DNA of 64,000 nt, taken from positions 216,001 to 280,000 of the forward strand of contig JALUTQ010000003.1 of NCBI GenBank assembly GCA_032718865.1. The letters are read 5' to 3'. Source of the DNA: Tilletia caries. Lineage: Eukaryota; Basidiomycota; Exobasidiomycetes; Tilletiales; Tilletiaceae. Below, in pieces: positions 34,690 through 47,160 of this stretch. The notes below the pieces were generated by a model. The model searched no databases. It saw nothing but the letters and a program-made list of their open reading frames with translations, and was not told the origin of the DNA. Both the position numbers and the translations under genes were made by a program. The number at the start of each line of letters is the position of its first letter. Within the stretch, counting starts at the first letter, position 1.

Positions 34690-36559
34690 CCTTGTATGAA
34701 GAAGAAGGAGATCGGGGATGTGAAAGCGGGGAGAAGTATCTGGGGTGTGTGTGTGTGTGTGTGTGTGTGTTTTGGAATTTGGATGAAGGTGCAAGGAGTC
34801 AGTCCTGAGAGAGCAACGGCGCTGCTTATATACGTGCGAACTGGGACGAAGCATACTTGTCAGGCACAGGTACGCCGGACGGAGGAGCTGGTAATCATGA
34901 GGCCGAACGTGCGCTGGCGTATGTAATTTGCTGGCTGTCTCCGCAGACGCCTATCTCTTCCATATGTATCGCCTCATCCGAAGAACAGGTTCCTGACGGC
35001 TGTCGCGAATCGCGAGTCTGAAAAGGAGGATGAGGCGGGAGGCGGTGAAGGGTGTAACACGTTCCAGTCATCGATCCTTCTCACTACCCCCTTTCTCAAC
35101 TGTCGAGGGATGAAATGAAGGTCGTGTATCACGGTGATTGTTCAGAGCTGACAGCGAGCATATGAGTGGGAGGACAGCACGCCTTTCAACTCACCTCTGG
35201 CGAGCTGAGCGAGGCCACAAAGACAGACGAGGACTGGAGCGAGGGCGCAGTGCCATGAAATTAATGATCCATGAACGCAGGGATGAGGGAAACGTCCAAA
35301 GCCGAAAGCTTGTGCTGGCAACACGTGGCGAAGCCACATGGCCAGTTATCTTATCTGTTATCATTATCTTCCTCTCTTCCTTTCCCACACTCCCGCATAG
35401 CAACACTTCCATCCTCCACATTTCCCACGCCATTCTTCCAGTCACCTCTTTTCTCTTCCTCACTTCCCTTTGTACTTAGCCTTCTAATACATCGATGATC
35501 TTCTAGCATACGCAGCTTTCCTACTTACGAACCATTGTGTTCGCACAAAGCTGGACCTGGCCGACAAGCCCAAACAAGGAGGAGAAGCGCCGGGCAGGGG
35601 AGAGAGCTGGGCGGCCGGCGACGACGAGGGATGCCCTGCCGAGGTGGAGGACATCGGAGGTGCTCGAGACTGTTCGTGAGGATGAGGAGAGTTGTCAGGG
35701 TACTCATATGATGGAAGTGCCTGGCTGAGCAGGAAAAAAAGGCGTGATCCTGCAATCCTGTGTGAGACAGACGGGACGGACGCTTGCGCGAAGGTTGTGG
35801 ATCAGTTGTGAGATTGCGCGGTGGTTGTCAATCTTCTGCTCCACTGAAGCAGCCTTGCTCGGAACATGACCTTCGCAAATGCCCCTTTTCCATGGGCAAG
35901 GTGGAGGCGGTGGAGGGGCAGAAGCAACGAGAGCAAGGCAAGCAAGCAAGTGGGACGTGGGAGACGTGAGTCGGACACGAAGGACGGACGATCGTTTTGT
36001 TTCTGGAACCCGTCGGATAAACAGCGTGTGGGCGTGTGGCGTGTGGGCTGAAGCAGGAATTTGCCAGAGAAAGCTTGTCTGCCACTTGTCATTTTGTCAG
36101 TGCGCGCTACAGCGCTACAGCGAGCGCTACAGCGTTCCGCACTCGCCCGCACCTCCCTCCCTTGTTCGAAGCACGAAGCACGAAGCACGGTCACCTTTTC
36201 CCGTCTCCTCACGGACGCCAGTCAATCAGTTGCACACTTGCACCTCGCCTTCGCCAGGTACAGTAAGCCAGCAGCGCAGCCAGTGAGCCAGTTGCCACGC
36301 ACGACATTAGCCTCTCATCCCTCATCTGGTGATATACTGATACATAGCATACATCTCGTACGTAGTTGCTGCACGCCCCCCTCAGCCCATCGACAGTCTC
36401 ATTTCCCCATTCCCCTACTCCTCCTCCCTTCCGTCCTCACCGCCCGCCTACGCTCTGCTGCCAGTGAACCGCACATAAGCTCTTTACTACCTCGACGACC
36501 TCAACACCCAGCCTCGCCGTATCGAATCACACACCCAGACCACAGCATCTCAATTCAAC
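34690..36559. other. Intergenic region between the secreted-protein gene and the MAP kinase
   Basis: No convincing gene. Holds a (GT)n run at 34745-34771, a T/C-rich stretch at 35340-35470, and a block at 35860-36010 shared with 17410-17520 and 24360-24480. Short CGCTACAG and GAAGCAC tandem repeats lie near 36105-36190. The last few hundred bases are presumably the MAP kinase promoter and 5' UTR. Confidence 0.6.
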
Positions 36560-38061
<1,502 letters not shown>

Positions 38062-38746
38062 GCCTGCAAGCTCCAAGCTCTGGGAATATAGAGCGTTGCC
38101 GGGTTGGGGGAGAAGGAAAGGAGACGGGGACGAAGGAGGTGGAGCGCGTAGGAGGCAAGTCACGCGTGTGGTGTTCTTCTCCGATCTCCAAACCACGACA
38201 TGCCCTTCGGCGGATCGGCCCCGACGATGTTAGAAAAGCGACGCGGTGGACGATGTTGAGGGGGGGGGGTTACGACGGACAACCTCAAATCCCAAATCCC
38301 AAATCAAGAAAACAACATACAACGAACGACGAAGAAAATCACGGCTGAATCGACATGAGTGCCTCGTTCCCCACGCGGCTAATAGACCCGAGCGACAACT
38401 TTCCCGAATGCGCGTTCCCTCACATCAAGACCTTTTTACAACTCGACATTTCCACATACCCTTTGGCGGATTTGGGCCCGCTGTTCAGTGTTCACCGCTC
38501 TTCGGGTCCTGCTTCGTTCCCCTCTCTCCCAGGCTGTCGTAGCTCAGATTGCTCCCTTGTTGTACATTCTCCGTTACTCACTTGGCTCCTGTCCCTCGGC
38601 CCTCGCTCGCTCGCCTCCTCACTCATTCATTCAACTGTTCCTTCATCCTTGCCCTTGTCAATCTTGCGAAGACCTCATCATCGGCTCATCGACATCGTTC
38701 ACCTTTTTGTGGAGGGCGATCGAGCATGACGCACAGATCACTCTGA
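38062..38746. other. 3' flank of the MAP kinase
   Basis: Contains a G-run at 38261-38270. An open stretch at 38355-38729 shows no recognisable domain and is likely untranslated. A TGA at 38744-38746 is the left target duplication of the Harbinger element. Confidence 0.5.
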
Positions 38747-39163
38747 GGCCCTGTTCATCGGGCGGCTCTCACGCCAAAATTTCGGCGTGAATTTTTTTTG
38801 GCGTCAGTTCACGCCTGTTCTGTTCACTTGACACTTCTCACGCCGCTTGAGTTCACGCCAGTCGTGAGCTCACGCCGCTGCTACTTAATAGAAAATGGCG
38901 TGGGCCAAATCCAGCATTTTTGGCCGGATTTCATTCACGCCATTGCTGGCGCGGAGCCGAAACCACAACACAGACCCAGTTTTTGCGGCGTCTCAGTGAG
39001 AGTTTTTTTCAGTTTTTTTCCATCAGTTTTTCACCTCATTACAAGCAGGGCAGACGTTAGAGCAGCTCGCTGCTTATTTAGTGCGCTTGCGTGCATACAC
39101 ATACAACAACAAGCATCGAGCATCAAGCAACTACATACAGCACACTCGCTCCTCGCCCGCACT

Positions 39164-40790
39164 ATGGTCAGACGATCCGCTTCTCCGCCAGACAGTCCCT
39201 CCGCTGTCGAGATCGATGTGGCCGCTGAAGCCGCCAACGACGCAGCTTTGATTGCTCGTCTCAGCGCAACTAACAGCGCTGCGATTGCTACTACTCCTTC
39301 CGCACCTACTTCTTCATCTGCTACTGGTGCGAGCCGTGGCACTTCGGCTGCCAGCGCTTCTTCGGCCGTCTCCCCTACCAAAAAGAAAGTCGAAAAAGCT
39401 CAGGCCAATAAGGGAAAAAGCAAAGCTGGCTCCTAAGAAGGGAAAAGCTGCAAAGGATGACTCGAAGGGCACTGGAGCAGGGTCCGTTCGTTGCTTTTGG
39501 AAGCCTGCAGAGGACCGAATTCTCTTGACTAAATTGACCCAGATTAAAGTCGACATGCAGATGGATGGCGCTAACTTCAAGGTGAGTTCAGGCATTATAC
39601 GAGTGTCGGTTCTGGAGCTGACTTATTGCCTCCCGCCATTTTCTGTGCTATAATGCCATCAGGAAAAACACTATCTGCAGGCGGCCAATGAGGTCAATGC
39701 GAAGCACAAGGGCAGTGCTAGGACCTCGAAGCAGGCTCAGACCCGCTGGAAGACAGTACGTGTTCGATGGGATGGACTGTGTGACTTATGCTCTTCTCAG
39801 GGTTCAGGTTAGACTGACGCTCAGGTTGCCCAACATGGGCTACTCGCCTTCCTTTCGTGACCAGCTCAAGTCCACTTTCGGGCCTTTTCGTCGTGTGGTT
39901 CGCCGATCAGGCTTCTCGTGGGACTCGGAAAATAACATGATCGATGCTTCAGACGACTTGTGGGAGACTCTCGCAGAGGTGAGATTGCTGCCATTTAATG
40001 ATGGCTAAATACTATGTTTTTCAATTGTTTGGATGTGTTCACTAATGTTCCTAATCGTGATTTGTATTGCGGATCAATGTCAGGAAGACGCGGCTGCGGC
40101 CGAACTCAGGGACAAGGTGTTCGAGTTCTACGAGGAGGTGGATGCCATCGTCGAGGGGGGCATCGCCAACGGCGAGTTTGCTCTCGACCCTGGTGCGAAG
40201 GCTTCGAAGAATGAAAAAGAGGAGGATTCTGGTACCGACGAGGATTCTTCTGATTCTCCGGCCTCCGACGGTGAGGAAGTCGAAGGAACGCACGAGGACA
40301 GTGACGGACAGACGGGTGGTGAGGGAAAGGTTAGTCCACTGCATACGCTAAGCGCTAGTCGCTACGCGCTACGAATTACAATCTGATCTTGGCTGACAGT
40401 CATCTTTTTCTACGGTAAACTTGGATATATTGTCCATAGAACAAGAAGCAAGGCAAGCGTCGCGCTGATGACGAAGAGTGGCTGGGAAAGCCCAAGCGGG
40501 TCCGAAAGACGCAGGCCGGCGAGCTTACTAAGCTCAACGGTGTAATGCAAGATCTGGCCGACAACTTTAAGCAGTCAGAGGGCGCTAGTGCCGAGGATAA
40601 CGAACTCCAGAACGCAATTAAGTTCTTCAACCTTAACGACAAGGCCCACTTCACGACCATGGAACAGCTCGACATCATCGACTACTTCAACGACAACAAG
40701 AGGGGCCCCTTCACCTACATGGCCATGTCCAAGGCGGACAACGCTGATCTTCGCGTGGACTGGCTTCGTAAGAAGATCTTCTCGACGTGA
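39164..40790 (+). CDS. Harbinger Myb/SANT-like accessory protein (frameshifted)
   Basis: In Harbinger elements this partner binds DNA and brings the transposase to the ends. ATG 39164 opens an Ala/Ser-rich N-terminus and a Lys-rich linker. Between about 39390 and 39440 the frame shifts by one base, probably in A-rich runs. The SANT-like domain then follows over two introns (VRCFWKPAEDRILLTKLTQIK; HYLQAANEVNAKHKG...QTRWKT; LKSTFGPFRRVVRRSGF). An acidic stretch and a C-terminal conserved region ending at 40790 (...DLRVDWLRKKIFST) complete it. Introns at about 39582-39660, 39755-39868, 39979-40083 and 40330-40440 have plausible GT-AG ends. Confidence 0.8.
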
Positions 40791-40918
40791 TGCTTCTGTT
40801 CCTTTGTCTCCACCCATCCATGCTTCCCTCAATCTTTCTTGCTCTGCTTGTTTGCGCTTAGCTGTAGACCGTAGCCTCTTTTTGACTTCTAAAACAATCT
40901 GATTCACTTTAAACCCTT

Positions 40919-42577
40919 TCAAGATGCACTGAGAATGATGGCTGCAGCCTGCATGTTATTACGTATCACCACCTCTACTTGAAAGACCGCCACATTTTTC
41001 CGAGCAATCTTGTCTCTCTGATCCTGCCCACTCTTCCTCTCTGCATCACTGATGCGGCCTGCTGCTGCTCTCAGAGTGCTGTCTGTTGTTCCGTCCATCT
41101 CCATCTCCGCCAGAGCGAAATCGTCCAGAAGGTAAGGGTCGTCGGGATCGTCGCTGATGAGCATGTTGTGTACCACTGCCAATGCCGGAAAAACTGCTGC
41201 TTGGACCTTGAGGTCAAACTGAGACCCCGTGCGAAGCACTTTAAACCGTGCCTTCATGATGCCGAAGGCGCGCTCTATCACGCTGCGGAGGCCGGAGTGT
41301 CGGCGGTTATAGAGCTCTTCCTTGTTTGTGACCCTGAAACAAATCGAGAACTGAGGCGTTAATCGCATGCACGGTCACAGAAGCACAGACACTAAGCCAC
41401 GGCAGATATGTATGCCCATGAACTGTGTACAGTCATACTTACGTTTCAGATCCATCTCCCCACTCATTCAAGTGGTACCGAGTGTTCCGATACGGAGTCA
41501 AGAGCTCGACACAGAGAGGAAAGCCAGCATCTGCGAGATACGTTCGACCTTTCGGAATGAGCCAGGTAGACGTGCGTGCCGCGTGGAAGACGTGACTGTC
41601 GGCGGCGCTGCCTTCCCATCCAGTGAGAATGTAATGGAAGCTGAGATCGAAACCGCAAGCGGCAAGCACATTGAATGTTAAACCAGCCTTACGGTTGCGG
41701 AACCGAGTGGCGTCGACCGCCGAGGGATGTGCAGCCACATGCACCCCATCTACTGCCCCGAGAACAGCCTTGAAGTGCCGCAGTCGATCGTCGCCTCGCA
41801 GTCGCTCGGGTACTTCCGCATCGGAGCCTGGTGCCTTGACAAACATAGTGTATATTTCCCGGCTCGTAAGCGCAGCCACCACTTCTTTGAAGCACCTAAA
41901 GAAGCAGCAAAGAAACGAAAACCAGGGGTAAGGAAATAATAATTAGCCTTCCAATTGCGTTGACCGGCGCAGCAGCCAAGGGTGGCCAGACAGTGCTGGT
42001 GCCTAGTGGTTAGTATTGAGTACCTACTTTGCAACAGTGCCTAAGCCTCTACCGAAGATACTGGCTGTCATTCTACAGGCTGATCCACTGCGAGCCATGT
42101 GCAAGAAGATACCGAGCTTCTCTTCAGCAGACAGAGCCCGTGATCGAGTGCCGTCGCGGAGCTTGCCCTTGTCCTTGAGAACCTGGAGCAAACGTCGAAA
42201 AGAGTTGGGCTTTAAGCCAAGGAAATCCTGACACGTCTGAGGATGAGCATCCTTGCCGGCGTACTGCCGTAGAAACTTTAAGCCGCTAGTCCTGGACCCT
42301 ACTTTGGATTTCTTGAGAACGTAGGTGCGCGCATGTATTGCTGCCACAGTTGCGGTGACACCCATCAAGATAGCCAAGAGCTTCTTGCGGCGAGATGCGC
42401 GTCTGGATCAGGGAAGAGAAAAAACAGGCAGGGAAGAGAAAACAGTATAATTGTTGAGCATCGTCAGCCACCTGCTCGGTTCAAAACGGGAGTCTAATTC
42501 AACCCAGAACTGCTCGCTGCTCAGCTCTGTGAGCACTGCGCTACTAACCTATGTTTCTCGCTGATGTCTCTGGGCAT
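40919..42577 (-). CDS. PIF/Harbinger DDE transposase
   Basis: Cut-and-paste transposase. The likely start is ATG 42577 (MPRDISEKH), followed by small exons to about 42400. Then come exons to 42028, 41895-41443 and 41333-40919, with phases that close (GCA AA|G and GAA AC|G). Conserved features are the N-terminal helical domain (LRDGTRSRALSAEEKLGIFLH), first Asp in GAVDGVHVA, the NVLAACGFDLSF block, second Asp in YLADAGFPL, TPYRNTRYHLNEW, and the Glu in RSVIERAFGIMKARF. All three catalytic acids are present and no stop was seen in the main exons, so it may be functional. Confidence 0.9.
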
Positions 42578-42947
42578 TGTGCCTGCTAAACGCTCAAAGC
42601 TCGACGTCGAGGTACGAGGGATATGTGGGACTTGCTGCTCGCGAGAGAAGAGGATATATGTACGAGTATGTGTCCAGGGTGATCAGCAGATCAGGTAACC
42701 AGGGAGAATTTTTCACCTCATTTCATGTCGAGAGCCAGACGACGTGTGACACCCATACTGACTGACGTGTCGCGTCTCATTTCTGACTGCGCTCACTCAA
42801 TCCGTTCATTTCAAGCCAAACCCGTTCAATTGATAGATGGCGTGAAGTCCCGCGCGCAAGTTCACGCCAATTTGCCTCACGCCGTTGACATTTTGCAGTG
42901 TGAATTGAGGCCAAAATTGAACGCCATTCTGACCAGTGAACACCACC

Positions 42948-43056
42948 TGAGGCGACGCTCGGCCAGGTCTGAGGTCTGCTCCTCGAAGCGCATACTCGTA
43001 CATCTGGAAGACGGTGACCGACCCGCTCTGCTCTGCCTTCACCCGAGACTGACTGT
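42948..43056 (+). promoter_or_regulatory. Residual promoter/5' UTR of the SSADH gene next to the Harbinger end
   Basis: Only 109 bp separate the transposon end (42947) from the SSADH ATG (43057). The native upstream region has thus been displaced about 4.2 kb away, and transposon ends now supply the proximal promoter. Confidence 0.5.
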
Positions 43057-45110
43057 ATGCGCGCTGCCCTGTCTCTTCGCCTGCTCGCTGCTTCACGACC
43101 CTCTCTTGCCTCAGTATCAGCCACCAGCAGAACTCTGCCTCGCCTTCCCAACCACCAACACCCAGCGTCTTTCCACCGCTCCAGTATCGCCGCCATGCCG
43201 CAAATGCCAAAGAACATCATCAAGGGCGGGAAGGAAGAGCTCAAGCTCCAAGAAGCCTCCCTGCTCAAGAACCAGGCCTACATCAACGGCAAGTGGGTCT
43301 CCGGCTCCAAGACGTTCACCGTCTACAACAAGGCGACGAACCAGGAGATCGGAAACGTGCCGGACCTGGGCGCCTTCGAGACCCAGTCCGCCATCGAGGC
43401 CGCCTCCGCCGCGTTCAAGACGTGGTCCAAGACCTCCGCCAAGCACCGCCACGACCTCCTCCTCGCCCTCTTCGCCCAGCTCGAGCAGCACACCACCGAC
43501 CTGGCCCACATCGTGGTGGCCGAGAACGGGAAGGCGCTCGCGGAGGCCAAGGGCGAGATCACGTACTCGAACTCGTTCATCTCTTGGTTTGCCGAGGAGG
43601 CGTTGAGGACGTATGGACATACCGTCCCCGCTCCCACGCCTGGGGTCAGGAACGTCATCATCAGGGAGCCCGTTGGCGTGGCAGGTATCATCACACCGTG
43701 GAATGTGAGTTTCCTTCCGCAGGCGCATTGCAGGTGTAGAGAATGTTGGACTGACAAGCTGTGCATCCACATATCGGAAATAGTTCCCCGCAGCCATGAT
43801 CACACGCAAGCTCGGACCCGCCCTCGCAGCAGGCTGCACAGCTGTGATCAAAGCCCCCGCCGAAACGCCCTTCTCGGCCCTGGCCATCGCCCACCTGGCC
43901 GAGAAAGTCGGCTTCCCGCCCGGGGTGATCAACATTGTCACCTGCGCCAAGGGGGAGAACGAGATCGCGGTGGGGAAGGAGCTGTGCGAGAACAAGAAGG
44001 TGAAGAAGTTGAGCTTCACCGGGTCGACGAGGGTGGGCAAAATTCTGATGAGCCAGTGCAGTGGGACGCTCAAGAAGTTGAGCATGGAGCTGTGAGTACG
44101 ATCCCTCTGATGAGGCGAGGAAAATCGGTCAATTCGTAGTCGCCGCATGCTCATCGTCTTCCTTCCGGTTGTCACAGGGGTGGAAACGCGCCTTTCATGT
44201 GAGTCCATACTGCCAACATTTTCAGCTTGTGCAATTCGCACTGACGCGTCTCTCTGCTTTCCCTGCTTTCCCACAATCAGCGTCTTCGAAGACGCAGACA
44301 TCGATGCAGCAGTAAAGGGCGCCATCGCCTGCAAGTTCCGCGGTTCCGGCCAGACCTGCGTCTGTGCAAACCGAATCTTCGTCCACGCCAACGTCTACGA
44401 CCAGTTCTCCAAAGCGCTCGCGGCCGAAGTCGAGAAGTTTGTCGTCGGATACGGAATGGAGGAAGGTGTCACCCACGGTCCGCTCGTGTCCGAAGCTGGA
44501 CAGAAGAAGGTCGAGGACCACGTGAATGAGTCGGTCGAGAAGGGTGCCAAGGTGCTCGTGGGTGGGAAGAGGGGCGAGGGTCTGTTCTTCGAGCCTACTG
44601 TGCTGGTGGATCTGCCCAGAGGATTGGTGAGTTCATCGGCCCGGTTCTACCTTGATGCATTCGTTCAATAAACCTCCCATACTAAGCTCGCCCCCATCTC
44701 TTCCCAAACAGCCCATGGAGACCGACGAAACTTTCGGTCCCTTGGCGGCCCTGTTCAAATTCACCTCCGAAGAAGACGTCCTCGAGCTCGCGAACGACTC
44801 CGACGTCGGTCTGGCGGGCTACTTCTTCTCGCGTGATTACGCCCGGTGTTGGCGGGTGGCCGAGGCCCTTCAAGTCGGCATGGTCGGGATCAACTGTCCG
44901 ATACTCTCGCAGAACTGCGTGCCGTTTGGTGGAGTTAAGGAGTCCGGGTTCGGGGTGAGTACATCGTTCCTTCTTTGCCAGGTACATCGATTCGTGTCGT
45001 GTTTACTGACGACCCTCTTTTCCCCTTTCTCTTCACAGCGCGAGGGCGGACGAGGCGGCATCTACGAGTACATGAACGAGAAGCTTCTCGCATGGGGTGG
45101 TATCAACTGA
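43057..45110 (+). CDS. UGA2: Mitochondrial succinate-semialdehyde dehydrogenase (NAD(P)+)
   Basis: Oxidises succinate semialdehyde to succinate, the last step of the GABA shunt. Six exons: 43057-43704, 43784-44091, 44178-44198, 44281-44626, 44712-44954 and 45039-45110. They total 1,638 nt (545 aa), with all phases closing. Residues 1-45 are rich in Arg/Ser/Ala without acids, a likely mitochondrial presequence; a second ATG (MPQMPKNI) could give a cytosolic form. ALDH hallmarks: PWN, FTGSTRVGK, the catalytic Glu in MELGGN, the catalytic Cys in FRGSGQTCVCANR (SSADH-like) and the ETFGP block. The symbol follows yeast. The gene looks intact despite the adjacent transposon. Confidence 0.93.
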
Positions 45111-45903
45111 GGTGAGAAAGCGTTCCACCTCGCTGTCTGCGTATAGGCGCGCATTACGGACGCGACCCATCAACGCATCAGCCTTCTCTCTGTATTTCTG
45201 CTTCTGTGACTTTCAAACGAAACCTTGCTTGATCCCTCAGTCGGACTCATACGTCGTATCGAAAGAAGCGATCCCGGTCTTCATGAGGCGATGGGAGGAC
45301 GAGGTTCTAATAACTATGAGGCCAGTTCACGCGTAAGCCTTTTCGTCTCTTCGCTTTGCTTTGCCTCGCATTTCAAGGTCATTTCACTGGTTTATGACAC
45401 GTTTTAAGAATCAAATCAAATCAAAAGGGAATTTCAACGGAGCGGCATCGCGTCATCGGCCAATTTGTAGCCAATTTGTAATTTCAAGTATCCTGGATTA
45501 CAAAGCTCCCCCGATCCCTATACAACACAGCGAAAATCAAGACAGTGAAAATTTTCTTCTTGCGCACCTTCTCTACCACCACAACCCACACCACAGAACT
45601 CGACCTCGACGGCCCACTCGGTGTCGACGACAAAGCCAAGATCGACACCATAACCCTTGCGCCCTCTCCCCTGCTCCCCTGCTCCCCTAACCCTTCTGCT
45701 TTCCCCCCTTCTGCTTTCCCCTGTCTGACGCTAACCCTCCTTCTGCTGCCCTCTCCCCGTCTGCTGCCCTCCCCCTCTGCTTCTCCCCTTCTGCTGCCCT
45801 TTTTTTTCTTCAACCCTCCGTCTGCTACCCTCAGCTTCTGCTTCCCCCTCTCTCCCCTTCTGCTGCCCTCCCCGCTTTTCATCCTCCCCGTCTGCTGCCC
45901 TCC
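45111..45903. repeat. 3' flank of SSADH and a pyrimidine-rich minisatellite
   Basis: 45111-45540 shows no gene. From 45655 there is a run of CTGCTGCCCTCCCCGT-like pyrimidine units. The kinase-bearing hAT element inserted within this run: the TSD TGCCCTCC (45896-45903) is repeat sequence, and the run resumes at 48954. Confidence 0.75.
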
Positions 45904-46359
45904 CAGTGGTCGGCGTGACTATGTGACTTTTAGACTTACTACCTGACTTAAAGTCAAAGTCTAGACTTTTTTGTGACTTTGACTTTGTGACTTATAATGT
46001 GACTTAGACTTAGACTTTTTTTTGGTCGGCGCAGACTTAAAGTCCAAAAAGTCTACTAAGTCTCGACCGAAAATCACCTTTAAAACTGACCTACCACGGC
46101 CAAACATGAATCTGTCATCTGCAAATGGCCATGGATAATCATTTTCGACATCTACGAGCGATACGTGGTGTTTAAATTTCGCGTGAAAATAAGTCGTCAA
46201 TAAGTCGCTTAGTCCGACTAAAGTCAGACTGTAAGTCTTCAGAATGACTTCAGTCAGGACTTATGTCAGACTTTATGTCACATTTAGTCCTTTATCAGAC
46301 TTTAAGTCTGACAATAAGTCAGTAAGTCGCATTACAGATGTAAGAGTGGCAGTGCATTG

Positions 46360-47160
46360 CTACGTGTTTCTACTAAGCAGGAGGCTTCTCATCACTGTGA
46401 TGCTCGGGAAACAAGGGTAGGGGGGGTCCGCATCTTTCCTGTCGAGGCCATAGAATCGATCATTCAAGACCTGATCCATAGTTGGTCGCCGATCCGGATC
46501 CAGAACCAGCACGAATCCCAGAAAGCGGATGAGTCCCGCATAATTGAAGGTGTGCAAGGCAAGACGTTCTGCCAAAGAGCTTGAAGTGGTACTGCCGTCG
46601 GAGTTGAAGAATCGATGTTTACCCCGCCAGAGAGACTTGTACAGCATCTGATCGTCCGGTAAAGCGCCAGGAAAAGAGTCCGAGCCTGGCCAGAGTTCCA
46701 CGCCCATCCGTCCCAGATCTCTCACCTGTTGACACAACAGTTTGTCCGGGCGCCCCGCGTACCAGAGCGGCTGACCATTCGGTTGGAGCATCTGAAGTCC
46801 GACAACCGCACGTCGCCGTCTAGCGAAATCAGTATATTTGAAGGCTTGACGTCGAAATGAGCGACGTTGCACTGGTAGGGGAATGTAATACATCTGTCAT
46901 TGAAAGTTCTTGAATAGCAATGTTATCTGGAGTCCAATTGCTTCACACTTACCTGATGAACCGCCCGCAATCCAGACGCCAGTTGTTTAGCTATACCACA
47001 CACCACTCTTGGAGTTAGCCTTCTGCGCTGACCCTCCTCGTTGAGAACTTGCTGCAGATCGGTGCTGCAGTAGTCCATCACCAGATGGAGCTCGGGGCGG
47101 TCGTTAAACTGCAGAACAAGGACGGCCTCGTCCTTTTTCTTTGGTCGTTGCAGCCACCTT
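46360..47160 (-). pseudogene. Broken protein-kinase-like gene inside the second hAT element
   Basis: From upstream: a hinge-like ELHLVMDYCSTDLQQVL and the helix LASGLRAVHQ to a donor at 46952. Exon 46871 onward has the catalytic loop HFDVKPSNILI and the metal motif as DFR in place of DFG. After that the frame changes and a DLGRMGVELW...SFPGALPDDQ block reads on to 46360. No N-lobe with an ATP lysine was found. It is a decayed CDK/CDC7-like kinase, or at best a pseudokinase. It is the second kinase sequence within a hAT-type element in this window. Confidence 0.65.

Larger units (their letters stand above)
38747..42947. mobile_element. PIF/Harbinger transposon with two genes (4,201 bp)
   Basis: Ends GGCCCTGTTCATC (left) and, inverted, GGTGGTGTTCACTGG (right), flanked by TGA (38744-38746; 42948-42950). 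Subterminal GGCGTGAA/TTCACGCC motifs repeat at both ends (38770-38950; 42835-42895). It carries a Myb/SANT-like protein gene (plus strand) and a DDE transposase gene (minus strand), the usual two-gene set of autonomous Harbinger elements, placed tail to tail. A frameshift in the Myb-like gene may make it non-autonomous. Confidence 0.9.

Noticed and set aside
38355..38729. 124-codon ORF after the MAP kinase
   Set aside because: No domain or conserved feature; likely 3' untranslated or intergenic sequence.
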